From contig JAWZYV010019608.1 of NCBI GenBank assembly GCA_038373885.1, forward strand, positions 620,001-684,000: DNA of 64,000 nucleotides, written 5' to 3'. Origin of the DNA: Cheiracanthium punctorium. Its lineage: Eukaryota > Arthropoda > Arachnida > Araneae > Cheiracanthiidae. The position numbers and the translations under genes are program-made. The notes below the pieces were generated by a model that was not told the origin of the DNA, searched no databases, and worked only from the letters and a program-made list of their open reading frames with translations. This document shows, one piece after another, positions 33,167 to 44,717 of the stretch. Position 1 is the stretch's first letter, and every line of letters begins with the position of its first letter.

Positions 33167-33331
33167 CAATGGCGTAGCCAGAAATTTTTCATGGGGGGGG
33201 GTTACGACTTCTGCAACTCACATATAGGTATACGGGTGTATAAGGGAGTGAAGAATATACATTTTGTATGGCAAAAAATTCCTCATGGGGGTGGTTATGA
33301 CCCCCTAACCCACCCCCTGGCTACGCCACTG
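33167..33331. mobile_element. hAT-type MITE, GGCGTAGCC family, copy B
   Basis: The ends are CAATGGCGTAGCCAG and, read inward, CAGTGGCGTAGCCAGGG. The exact 8-bp TSD is ACGTGAAT (33159-33166 and 33332-33339). The first G run is about nine long. Nested in the 945-bp element. Confidence 0.92.
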
Positions 33332-33394
33332 ACGTGAATATATGTGGTTGTGGGGCCCAGCCCCCCCAATAATTTTGAAAACTTTACGCTTATG

Positions 33395-33837
33395 TCACTG
33401 ACGTGAATAGACAAAAAAGAAAAATTGCGTATGACTTATATTTGTCTTGTAGACAGTGGAGGATTCAAAAGAGTTTCTACAAAAAAATTTCGACAAAATT
33501 AACTATGCCGAATGCATATAATTCCCTGTTTAAGAGCCAAATATAATTCTTGTTATTTTTTTTTATTTTTTCTAAGATTTCCTAATTAGAAAATTTCTGT
33601 ATACTTACTTGTTAACAAACTACGTTTTAGATGCTATACTTATTGTACTACATGCATTATTTTTATTACATGCACTATTTGAGTTATTATTGTATCAGTA
33701 TCAATATTGTTCTTATAGTTTACTGTAACATTGTAAAAGAAATGTAAAATAATAATGTGGTGTGACAAATAAAACTCGCCGTTCTGCTGCGTCAGCTTCC
33801 CCAGCTAGGGTTTGGGTGGACAGTCAAACGCTCCAGG
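33395..33837. other. non-coding stretch, nothing recognised
   Basis: AT-rich, no motif. Confidence 0.3.
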
Positions 33838-34361
33838 CGGGGCAGGATTTAGGGGAGGGCAACCGGGGCTGCAGCCCCGGGACTCCTCAAGAGACATTTT
33901 TACTTAAAATTTCCTAACAAATACTGAATAATGTGCAAAATAATTAAAAAAATAAATAAAATTATGTCAGTGGAAGAAGACCAGTTTTCCACTTTTTCCA
34001 CTCGTTTTGAATATTCCAAAGCGCGTTTCGAATTCTTGTCAAAATGATTACTATTAATCTTCGATCGATAAATCATGTGTATATTTGCGAAAAACAATCA
34101 CAAGTAAATTATCACACTATGATTCACTCTGATGACTACTGATATGCTGATTGAGTGAGTACTCCAGAAATCAATTCATCTACATCAAAAAATAAAAACA
34201 TATATAATGTATCATGTTACAGAGTACGAGTAAAAAATGTAGCGGAGAAAGCCGCTTCGCCACACTGGTCGTCGAAAAAAATTGTTAACTTGTTTAGAAA
34301 TGATTAGGAGCCACCACCCCTTTGTTGCCCCAGGACCTCCACACCTCTAAATCCGGCACTG
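33838..34361. mobile_element. hAT-type MITE (CGGGGCAGGATTTAGGGG ends)
   Basis: The left CGGGGCAGGATTTAGGGG and right, read inward, CAGTGCCGGATTTAGAGG are inverted repeats. The exact 8-bp TSD is GCTCCAGG (33830-33837 and 34362-34369). 524 bp, non-coding. The left block includes a GGGGCTGCAGCCCC palindrome. Confidence 0.9.
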
Positions 34362-35015
34362 GCTCCAGGTGCTACTAAAATCTTTAAACCAAAAAGGTAA
34401 CCTGCTTCTGGAGGTTTACCCTGTGTAATTTCTTACTACAGGCAAGATGAAATCAATACATTCTTTTAACAACTACAAATTTCAATAACAAACAAATTAA
34501 AAATCTCAAAATCATAACAAAACTATACATGAAACAAAAGCGCTGCGCTTGTGTCTTGATTTCGTTATTTGCACATGAGACTGTTGGCTGGTCAGTGACG
34601 CATCTTTAGAGGTTTGAAATTCATGCTGCAATTTGTTTAAAATTTTGAATTATGGAGGATCACTGAAAATAGCTGCGTACTTGGGGATGCATGTGCGCGT
34701 GCGCCATGAATCCGAGATTTCGAAAGTTCTCTCAGCGAATTCCTGAGAGGATATTTACACGCAGAAATTGCTTCTCTTTCCTAGAAGAATCTGAAAATTA
34801 TAAAAAAGACATTAAAAGTTATAAAAATGATGTCTTGAAAAACAAAATACGTGTGATAAAATTAAAAATTTCAAAATATTAATAGAAATATGATTTAAAT
34901 TTTCAGCAGTGCAGTGCAAAAAGTGGTTGATAAAATTAATTCAGTGAGTGAATTTTGACCATCCTCTTACTTCAGCTACCCCTGTGCGATGCGCACCTTG
35001 CTTTTATACTAGAAC
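34362..35015. other. non-coding stretch, nothing recognised
   Basis: No motif in the sequence or in the 63-codon open frame at 34691-34882. Confidence 0.3.
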
Positions 35016-35397
35016 CAGGTTCGGACTGGTCAGGTCGGATGGTCGGCAATTGCCCCAGAATCAAGAAGGCCCCGACAAAAATAATGTGACACTTTATAAT
35101 TAGAGTACTTTAATATATAGTGTAATACATCTAAGTAATTTGATTATTTATTTCCGAGTAATCTTACGCGTTTACACAGTGGCATAGCGGAGGACCAAAC
35201 AGACCCCGCAGCGGGAGGGATCCCAGAAGTGTCAGGGGCCCTACAGTTTTAAAATAGTTAAATGCGGTTCGTAGCCACGTAAGCCTAATTTTCAAATATT
35301 AGATATTCCAATATTCTGCTCCCTTTAAATTCCCTAGTAAGGGGCCCCTTTTCAATCTCTTGACGAGGGCTCCCAAAGGAGCTATAGTCCAGCTCTG
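35016..35397. mobile_element. hAT-like element (CAGGTTCGGACTGG end)
   Basis: The left end is CAGGTTCGGACTGGTCAGG; the right, read inward, is CAGAGCTGGACTATAGCTCC. The flanking 8-mers ACTAGAAC and GGTAGAAC match at 6 of 8 bases. An internal CAGTGGCATAGCGGAGGACC at about 35178 looks like another hAT-type end, so this may be two nested elements. Confidence 0.6.
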
Positions 35398-37306
35398 GGT
35401 AGAACTAACTGCCCCCCCCCCAGCTTACTAACTTACTGCATATCCCAGAACTCAGCAGTTCTTACCATACTATGAATTGGTATTTTCATTTGAGTCCATC
35501 TTTCCTCCAGATGTCACAAATGACAGTAGCCAGTGGAATATCAACCCCCGAATTTCCCCTGTAACATTTTACAGCTCACGAGAATCGAGAAAGAAATATA
35601 TAAAGGCCAATATATAGAACTTTCAAGTTTATTTTCACACATCCCACACGTCGCAATCGCAGACGGTTTCATCGCTAAACTTCAAAAAAAAAAAGAAAAA
35701 AAGAGAGAAGAGCCTATCCTAATCTTTAAAAACAAAATTCTTCGACCCAGATGTTAAAAACTTCGAAACTTAAGAACTGTTTCATCCTCGCACAAAGTGA
35801 AGAAAGCAAAAGACCTTTATTTGTTCTATCGTTCGCTGAGCAAACACCAGTCGGAACTCGAAGTGTGGACTGACATTCCGCAGCCCCCCTGACTTCTCAC
35901 AGTTTGTTTGTTCTGCCTAGAGAAGTTTTTTTTTCCTTTTCTCTTTTCCTATTTCTTCAAACTCTTGTATATCACTGGCAGCTACTGAATTTCTTCCGTG
36001 TTGAATATAAAATATGTTTGAATTACATTTAGTTTTATTTGCTTTCCCCCCCCCTTTCTTTTGAGTACCTTAATCTAAAGTAAATGGTTGGCGGGAAGAT
36101 AGCCAAGAAGTGGGGCATCGGTGGCCTGTGGGATGCCCACGAAATTTGAATTTTTTTGTTAATTCGGATGTCAATAATCAAAACTTTTTGTGAGACATTC
36201 TACCATTGCCACCTTTTGGGACAGACCCGAATTTTTGTTTCAGGCTGCTTGTCTAATGTTGGGCTACAGGACGTAAATCTTTCTTTTAAGATCTGCTCAG
36301 AAAATTTACTTCAGATCAAATGGTTCAGAAACTTGGCAAGGCATTGCGACCCACTTTTCAAAAAACTGAATCTACGGCTGCTCAATTCATTGTCAGCACA
36401 TTGAATTTTTTCAGATACTCGACTATCAAATCGGAGAAAGGTGCATCTAGATGAACAATCAAGGTCCGGTTGCGAACCACCAAGGATTAACTCTGGAATT
36501 GACAATAGTGGGTAGCGACCCATTGTTCTGAAAGCGCTGTTTTAGATAGATATCACGGTTTAACTGTAGTATAATACAAAGAAAACACTTACATAGAAAT
36601 TCCGTCTTTCTTAAAGTGTCTGTTATGATCTGTCTAATGCTGTGTTTGCACATATTTTGCAAATTTGTGGAATATTCTGAAATAAAAGACGGTCGTTCAA
36701 TAGCTTGCGTATACCAGCGTTTCGGTCTGGTCTTTGCAAAAAATACTCCTCAGCATTTATTCTATTTCTAATGCTTACTCTTCAGTAGTATCGTATTTAC
36801 GATTTTTGCATCAGTTAAAATTCGATAGCTTTGCTTTGTCTCGTATTCTTTTAACTGTTGGTCAAAGTTTTCTTCCTTAAAGTTTTGAAATTCTTTGATA
36901 CTAGAACTTATTTCGATGAGATATGCTGCTGTTATACCTGTTCTTTGGCACGGAAAATCCACAAAAGTCAGATAAATAAACGGTTTTCAAACTGCTCAGA
37001 TAATCCGTGAACGAGATATATAGGTTCAGAGTTCATTTTTAAAAATTCAGTTGCAGAATTGAAATTGAAAAGTTAAACTGAAAAACTCGGAATTCGTTTC
37101 AGCTGAAATATTTTCACTCACATTTTCTATTCAATTTTAAATTTAAAAAAAACTCTTACAGTTAAATATACTATATTTATATATATACTTTGCTGTACAC
37201 TTTGTCTAAACAGAATTTTTGGTCTTTAAATCTATGTAGTGTCCAGTCATACAATCATGGTCTGCTTAAGATGTCATTAACTTAACTGCATCGAAATCTT
37301 ACTGAT
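35398..37306. other. non-coding stretch, nothing recognised
   Basis: No exon or complete element recognised in about 1.9 kb. 60-82-codon open frames lack motifs. Confidence 0.35.
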
Positions 37307-38241
37307 TTAAGGTAAGTGCTCCAGTAGTGGGCCATTGGAAATTTTAAGTAGAAAAACAAGAATTTCAATAGCAATTCAGATCAGAGACCAACCTCTAATT
37401 GTCTGAAATCCTTATAAACTAAATATAAAAGTTGCAGTCTTCATTTCCTGTTTAGTTAGGTACAAGAGAGTTAGTTTCTGAAGTTGATCTCTCAGAGAAG
37501 CATTCTAAGACTATTCTTTGTTATTTCCTTAAAAGACAAGTCTCCATGCAAATCATTTTTAACACACCTTCAATTTGTATTTAAAATAAATTGTTATTGA
37601 TACTATTTGATTATATACCGAATGTATTATAAACTATCATTGAAATAAATTATAATAATTTCTGATGGATAGGGATGGGTGGCCCACTTATAGATCAGTG
37701 GTTTACTTAATGCTCCAGAAGTGAGCCTAAGGATCCCAGTTTTCTCAAAAAGATGGTCTTATGATGTTCCATAAAACCATTTTTTGCTTCAGTACTTCAT
37801 TATGCCCAAACTAGAGCTTAAAATGGAAGGTAGAGCATTAACATTTATCATTAATAAAAAAAGAATTGGCTGTTAAAAAAAATTTGTAAATGTCATGTAA
37901 CTAGAATCTGTAAATAAAACATTTCATCTGTCATTTTTAGCGTATTTTTTATAGTGTATAATAATGTATTATTATTATTATTATTATATAACGACTTCAT
38001 TCTATTTCCCTTAGCCATTTGACAAATTTAGATGGCCCGCTTTTGCTATGCCCACTTCTGGTGCATAGAAGTGGCCTAAGTTTTATTTTATATATTAGTT
38101 ATTTTGATATTTTACATAATTATTACTTTAAATATGAGTTTGAACAACCAAAAAAATATAGGTTAACAAAACTTCTCTAAAGTTAAGATGATAATTGGGG
38201 AAATATTTTTAAGTGGTCCACTACTGGAGCATTTACCTTAA
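37307..38241. mobile_element. TTAA-ended TIR element (TTAAGGTAAGTGCTCC)
   Basis: The left TTAAGGTAAGTGCTCCAGTA and right, read inward, TTAAGGTAAATGCTCCAGTA continue into GTGGGCC/GTGGACC, giving about 27 bp with two mismatches. A related GTGGCCCACTTAT...TGCTCCAGAAGTG word recurs internally at about 37680-37735 and another at about 38030-38066. TTAA at both tips may be target duplication or part of the TIR. Interior AT-rich and non-coding; superfamily not assigned. Confidence 0.8.
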
Positions 38242-39338
38242 TTCCAATGATATCTTATTCTTGATTTGCCATCCATTATTCTACAAGCTTAACATTTTAC
38301 GGGAAGGATTTTTTTTTTTTATCAACTCCCCTTCCAGATATGTCAATGACATTCTCTCACCTTAATTCACCAAAATGGGCAAAAGGTTAGAGATGATAGA
38401 GACATCTTTTCCCATGAAAAGTAAATCGTAATTGGGAAGCAGATTTTTTTTTTTTCTCAATCTCTAGCTCTTCTTTTTTAAATATTTGGTTTTATTTCCG
38501 TTTCTTTTCTCCACCGAGTTGTGAAATATGTGGGCCTCTTCATGTTACGATACGGGGGAATAAATTTTCCCCGCAAGTGTTGATTTAACGCGAGGCTTAC
38601 AAAGAGGTTCTGTTGATATCTTCCTTGAATGTGATATAAGAGCCTCTGAAAATGAGAAGTGAGCATAAAAATGCATTGATGTTAACACATTTCTTTCGCC
38701 CCCATAGATTAAGAGGATGTATTTATTAAGCTTCCTTCTGTTTAGACGCGTTTGTGGGGGGAAACGCCACACAGCGGTTTTGTGTAAACGTGAAGTGTTT
38801 TCTCGGATAAAATTCTTCTGGTTTAAAACATAGTTATTTCCTTTTGTGGTAAAGTGTGATTTTGTTAAGGTAAAGTTGGATTGAGTGCTTCCGGGCTGTT
38901 AGTCAGATCAGAGGTGACTTTAACGGAGCCGGAGTCAAAGAGTTCTCTGAACTGCCTGGTTGGTTACCACACAGTTAAAAGTGTTCGACAATAGTGTCCA
39001 ATCTGGTTTAAAGAAAGAATTGTCGTATTGTACTGTAGAAAAATGTGCTGAAGACGTAAAAGAAACTTTGCTGATTTGTGTGATTTTGGAAAAGACTGAC
39101 GAGCTAGTCACGTAACGAAAATGAAAAAAAAGCAATTTATTCTCAACCCTATCAGACCTGAGTCCACAGTGGATGATACGAAAGTTCCCTAGGTACAGTA
39201 ATAACGCGTGAACATAAAATTGAAATTGTTCTGTGAAAAGATTCTAGAATGAATTTTTCGGATATCTCGTACGGGATCAGAGTTGGTTCAATCTTTGACG
39301 AGTATAAAAACTTCTTTTTGATGCAGTATTATATAAAT
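38242..39338. other. non-coding stretch, nothing recognised
   Basis: No motif. Short minus-strand open frames at 38478-38772 are not supported. Confidence 0.3.
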
Positions 39339-39686
39339 CAGGTATGGGCAACCTTTGGAGAGTTGCGGGCCAAATTTTGTGATGTCAACGAAGTCACGAG
39401 CATATTTTCGGATGTCAATGAAGTCGCGGGCCTTATAATTGTGATCTATTTATGCGATTTTAAATGGTTTATGTCGATTTTATATGGAGTTTTTGTTCCG
39501 TGGGCCGGAAAGCTGGGGCGGGTCACTTCCGGCCGGCTGGCTGGATGTGTCCATATGTCATATAAATTATTACAAATCAAATATTTCCGGTCACGAAATT
39601 ATTTCAAAAGCTTTCAGTCTCAAAACAATAAATAGGCACAAGACTGAAATCATCGAATGTGCCAAGTTTGGCACATGCCACCCCTG
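39339..39686. mobile_element. hAT-like MITE (CAGGTATGGGCAACC end)
   Basis: The left end is CAGGTATGGGCAACCTTTGG; the right, read inward, is CAGGGGTGGCATGTGCC. A GATGTCAACGAAGTCACG / GATGTCAATGAAGTCGCG direct repeat lies near the left. Flanks ATATAAAT and CTTTAAAA match at 5 of 8. Non-coding. Confidence 0.6.
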
Positions 39687-40143
39687 CTTTAAAACGTTGG
39701 GTCACGTTCAGAAAGTATAAGCGGTGATTAAAAAATAAATAACAGATACTTTACATAGCCTTACATGTTTTCTCTTCGTTTCTATTTGTCGCAAAGTCGT
39801 GGCTTCAGAGATTTTTTTTTTTTTTTTTCATATATCAATCCTTGCTTCAGAGTATGGGTCTTTGAATACGGTTTGTTTACAAGGAAGTGTGCTAGGTTAA
39901 CTCATCCTACAGTATATACCTATTTAAGATTGAGTTGGAAAGGTTTTCATAATCGCTATGAAAATACGCTTTCATTTTTCCAAGTGTGAAACGTTTTCAA
40001 GGCGTTTCACTTTTTTCTATTACGGTATCTTTTTTTTTTTTTTTCTATTGCTCGTGCACTCTCAATATATTACTTGAACGTGCAAAGCAGCCCCGCAATT
40101 GACCGTAGTATTCCAGGTTATTACTCGTTAGGTTAGATATATG

Positions 40144-40941
40144 TAGACTTGCCAGACGTCCCGGTTTGACCGGGACAGTCCCGGTTTGCAGACAAAATCC
40201 CGGTGTCCCGGCCGGTTTACTTCACGTCCCGGTAAAAATTAAATTTGTTTATAGATGACAAAAAAATAATCAACTGTGAAAGATTATTTGGGATAATTAG
40301 TACTTTGTCATTTATTTGACTGTACTGCATAAAAAGTGAAGAAGAGTGATGGTCTGCTAAGAATTACTGTTCAAATTTTTATTCCTTATTCAAAGTGTTT
40401 CTTCTTACTTAATTAACTTATAAATATTAACATATAATAAATAAAATGTTTAAATTTATATGCTTGTGTCATTTATTAATACCCCTGGTTTATGTTCCGA
40501 ATCAGTAACCATTTATTCATAGCATTGAGAATAAAGTACCCTCTAAAACGCTCCAGAAACCTCCAAGGGTGTGTAGTGTCGGGGTCGTCGCCTTCCCCGG
40601 GGGTCCGGTAATGTACCCTCGTGGAAAAAATGTAACTGCGGTGTTATGGCCAATTATCTGCTAGAGGGATCTAGGCCGAGAGAGGATTGACCTACATGGG
40701 GGTCTTTCTAAGGTATCCTAACCCGTACTTTCGCGAAATTTCGGAGAAAACCACGGAACACTCCGAACGATTAGGTTGGCGAACGCGGCCTGGTTTTGAA
40801 CCTGGCACCTTCCTGGCACGCGTTGAGAGCATAAACGCGTTATGTCATTTGTCGGGCAAATGTATCCTTGATCTTGAATACCCGGGAGGCTGGGGGCATT
40901 CCGGTGTCCCGGTTGAACATTTCAGAAATCTGGAAAGCCTA
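40144..40941. mobile_element. hAT-type element rich in CCGGGAC words, containing a SINE
   Basis: Starts TAGACTTGCCAGACGTCCCG; the right end, read inward, is TAGGCTTTCCAGATTTC. The exact 8-bp TSD is GATATATG (40136-40143 and 40942-40949). Both ends carry repeated GTCCCGGTTT/CCGGGAC words. A SINE lies near the right at about 40696-40860. No transposase recognised. Confidence 0.9.
40696..40860 (-). mobile_element. tRNA-derived SINE, copy 2 (diverged)
   Basis: On the minus strand it carries the SINE body words (GTTTTCTCCGAAATTTCGCG, AGTACGGGTTAGGATACC) and a B-box-like GGTTCAAAACC. It shares the ACTCCGAACGRTTAG region with copy 1. Nested in the hAT element 40144-40941. Confidence 0.65.
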
Positions 40942-42483
40942 GATATATGTCATTTAACTTAAAATGATGGTACAGTACATATGTTTCCAAACTTTAAGGT
41001 TCATGTAACAGTATCCGAAAAGTATTAGATTTAAATCAAATCTGTGAATTCAGTGTACTGAGAATTCGAGAAAATAATTTAAAAAAATTTTCTTTAAAAA
41101 AAAACGACACTTAAGTTTAATAAACGTATAAGAATTTAAGAAATCATTATCATTATTTTATAAAACATAAAAAATTGTCTGTTGCTTCTAAAACCAGTTG
41201 ATAAGTAGTAGATAAAATGATAAAATATTTAATTTGTGTGTACGCTCTATTGCGCGACTGAAGAAAGCAGGCAGTAATATTTTGGGTGAAACACACGCAA
41301 TCACACCGCGGGGAGAAAAACTTGTGAAATAATTACGGAAATAAAACGTGCATTAAATCCCTTCAATCTCTGAAAATTATTGAATGTTTTTATAAGCATT
41401 TTATTTGTATAATTAAATTAAACTGGAGCCTGTGTGTTTCATACAAAATATTTTTTACTTTGTAATTGTGGATTCTTGTGTAACTTTCTTTCCCGAAATT
41501 TATAGTTGTCTAAATTTAATCACAAACCAAGTCCTTCAATTATAACTTTCAGTTTGATTCTTGTATTTTAAATGATAGTGTGTGTTTATATAAATAACTT
41601 ATTTTAATATAAAGCCTGTATGTTAAATGAATATTCAATTCTTGGCCGAAACATTAAGCTATTTAAATTTTCTTTAAATAAATATACATCAGCACTTCTT
41701 CTTGACAGATAAAACCGGTTAAAATACGGTTTCAACTAGGCTAATTGACCCAACCCTAGGTCAAAAACCCATCCCAACCAAACGAAATCTTTATCGGTTG
41801 TGCTGAAAAAAGATTGATACGGGTTCTCGCCAAGCGTTACCTCTAAATCTATATCATAGATCGAAGTATAAAAATGATAAATTTTGAGATTCTAATTATC
41901 TTGGGGGTATGCATCGTTAATTTTGTTGTTCTTTGACATCAATATACTATTTCTAGTGTTTCGGATTCTCCGGACATATTATATTGTGATGATACCCGGA
42001 ATGTGATGACACAGCCTAAACAGCTATATATATATATATAATCCACAAGTCCTATGTGTCTTAATCTGTTATCTTACGTCTTTATCTGCTTTTGAATCCA
42101 TCACTGGTAAATTACGCTCGTAACGCTGATAAAGATCTGTCACCAAATTTTTGTCATTTTCATTCTGTGCGGTGCATTTTTATTCTCAGAGGGTATAATC
42201 ACCTTTGTTTCTCTCATTTTTTGTTTTATTTCTCGTTTGCTATATCCAGTTGGATATGTCTGTGAGGCGTTTCAATAAAACAGGCACATTTTAATATCTT
42301 TTGTGATTACCATATTATAAACTGATATAAAAAAATTAAAACCTTTGGAAATAATAATTTAAAAAATGTACACATTTTTCACTATTTTGATGCCAAACTG
42401 TTTAAATTAAATTAATTTATCAATGTATTGCGTATTAAAGCAAATCTACTTAAGGGCTATCTGCCTAAGGAGAATTGTCTTGG
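40942..42483. other. non-coding stretch, nothing recognised
   Basis: AT-rich, with a short (TA)n tract at about 42026. Confidence 0.35.
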
Positions 42484-42656
42484 GCGAAGGGCTTTCTAAG
42501 GGTTTTAACGCATATTCACGTTACATCTGGGGGAAAAAAAAAACATCCAAAATTCCAGACCGTAAGATGGATGACCTTGTGATAGGCCCGAACCCGAGAC
42601 CTTCACACTTCAGCCATCTACCATGTTAAGCTTCTTTATCTGCTAATCCACGGTGG
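42484..42656 (-). mobile_element. tRNA-derived SINE, copy 3 (diverged)
   Basis: Minus-strand words GAAGTGTGAAGGTCTCGGG and GTTCGGGCC match the A-to-B-box region of copy 1, including the sequence around the B box. The 3' body is more diverged and contains a short A/T run. Confidence 0.65.
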
Positions 42657-44717
42657 GCCCAAAATAATTTAAAATGATGAATTTCTCAATAAAAAGTTTT
42701 GGAATTTAGATGGATCAGATTTTTGTAATTATTTCTGGGTGTATTATCATTTAAAAAATCCTTTTATTTATGCCGAATTTACTTGACATTAAGAATGAGC
42801 CAATAGATTGTCGAAGAAAAATACTTAAATATGTTAATACAAATTATGTGATACAATTTTAAGAAGCTACGGCCAAGAACGCACAGTTAAAGACAATAAA
42901 CTACAGTATAAACGTAAGCAACATAAATTTCATACTGCATGAAAAGGTGGAAAAACATTAAACTAAATGAACAAAACCGCTAAGTTATCTTTGTGTTTAT
43001 CTGTAAAGTATTTTACATTGTACTCCGGCTAAACAGAAAAAATTCTTGCGGTTTTTTACATACGCAAGTTATAATCTGCACAAGCTGTACTTTGACGGTT
43101 TGTTATTAAATGCTTTTTTGCTGTAATCATTATCATCTTCCTAAACGCTATCATAATCATTATGTTATTCCCCAACTTAAAATCATTATGTTGAACACCT
43201 TCGGCTCCTGTTAACTTCTGTCCCATGCCTTACTACCCCAGTTAACAACAAAAAACCACAAAGTAGGTGATAAATTGAAGGAGGCAGAGTCTTGATGAAT
43301 TTTTCAGGCGAAGTTCGTTTGATGCAGCTTCAAGTATCTTGTTTGCTGTAATATTTCTTCCCTGTGGTTTCTTTGGTCCTAATACAGGGTGTGTCACAAT
43401 TCCCTCCCGGGTTTGCAAGGCTTATAAAAAAAAAAATACATTTTATCAATACAGCAACAGAGTTGACTTTAAAGGAGAAAGAAATTTTGCAAGTTTTATT
43501 TCACCTAAGTCCAATATGTGAACCTTTCGAGGCAGCGGCGGATTAATGGAACTTTGTGGAGGTAGGGGTAATTAACCAAAACACTGAATTCATGGATATC
43601 AAGTACTCAAATAAACTTCCTGACCTAAAACTGAAAGATGCACACCAATAAGCATAGCCGAGAAAAAATACAGAATTTGTAATTTCGTGTGTAGCTTTAT
43701 CGTGTGTAGCATTTACAGCAAGTAAATAAATATAGCTATAATGCAGTTTTCATATTATGGAAACGTATTACATTAAAATCTTAATTAATTAATCAAATTT
43801 ACTTAATTAGAGTCAGTAGCAGCAGTGGGAGAGGGGGGGCATGTCAAGACATACAATTTAGTAATTAGACAAATTTGAAAGACCTGCAATTATTTTTTGT
43901 TCAGGGCCTCGAAATTCGTTCCGCCAAGAGCCGCTAAAACGCTAAGTACGTCCCTGCATTGCAGTGCCGCAATCGAACCAAAAATCTGAAATTATGTAAT
44001 AAAAAACTTAGTACATTTCTTGCCTTAGATCAATCTTAGTATTTTCACCCTTCGCCCATATACTCTGAAAATTTGTCCAACGAAACTATTTTTTAAGCCG
44101 GAAGTCGAACGTCGCGTGCCTCCCAGAATGCAAATGAAGATGCTTATAAAGGAGGGCCTGTCTTTTATTTTCTACTTGCGTAATCACTTACGTACCTGTA
44201 CGCATACATGACGACAAGGACAGGTTCGCACGACTTTAATAATGTGCGTTGTGAGAGTCATCTTAGCCGATTGGAATTTATACACAAGTCGGGTTTGTCT
44301 TAGGCCCGGAGTAAAATGTCCGAACCGTAATAAAATAACAACAATAATAAAGGCGTGAGTAATGCAGATGATTTATCTCAATAAAAATTTTCTTCTTCGT
44401 TATTCGGTATTTCTTATGCAGACCGGAGGCGATGCTATGAATAACAGCTGCCGTCCAGAGCGACTGTTTGGCTTGAGAAGGAAAAAATTAAAAATAACCA
44501 AGATGTATAGTCTCTAGCTCTGGGCTGAATTATATTATAGTCTTGTCGTCGAATATCTCTGTTAGGTGTGTAGTTAAAAACAAAAATACGTGGAACGAGT
44601 CGTTTGACTAACTGTGAGGCTTGTGAACGTTTCTCAAAATTCTTTGGAAAGGTTAAGGTTATGCAGTGTACAGATTTTTTTTTTATCCCATCCCCCCCAT
44701 TCCGGACACTGAGGCCG
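42657..44717. other. non-coding stretch, nothing recognised
   Basis: About 2 kb without a supported feature. Confidence 0.35.

Larger units (their letters stand above)
32452..33394. mobile_element. ~945-bp hAT-type element, GGCGTAGAGTT family, copy 1
   Basis: Starts CATAGGCGTAGAGTT; the right end, read inward, is CATAAGCGTAAAGTT. The exact 8-bp TSD is TCACTGAC (32444-32451 and 33395-33402). GGGCCCGTGGGGCTCGAGCC near the left and GGGGCCCAGCCCCCCC near the right are subterminal GC blocks. It contains two smaller TIR elements, at about 32964-33145 and 33167-33331, both also present in the second copy at 52265. No transposase recognised. Confidence 0.92.
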
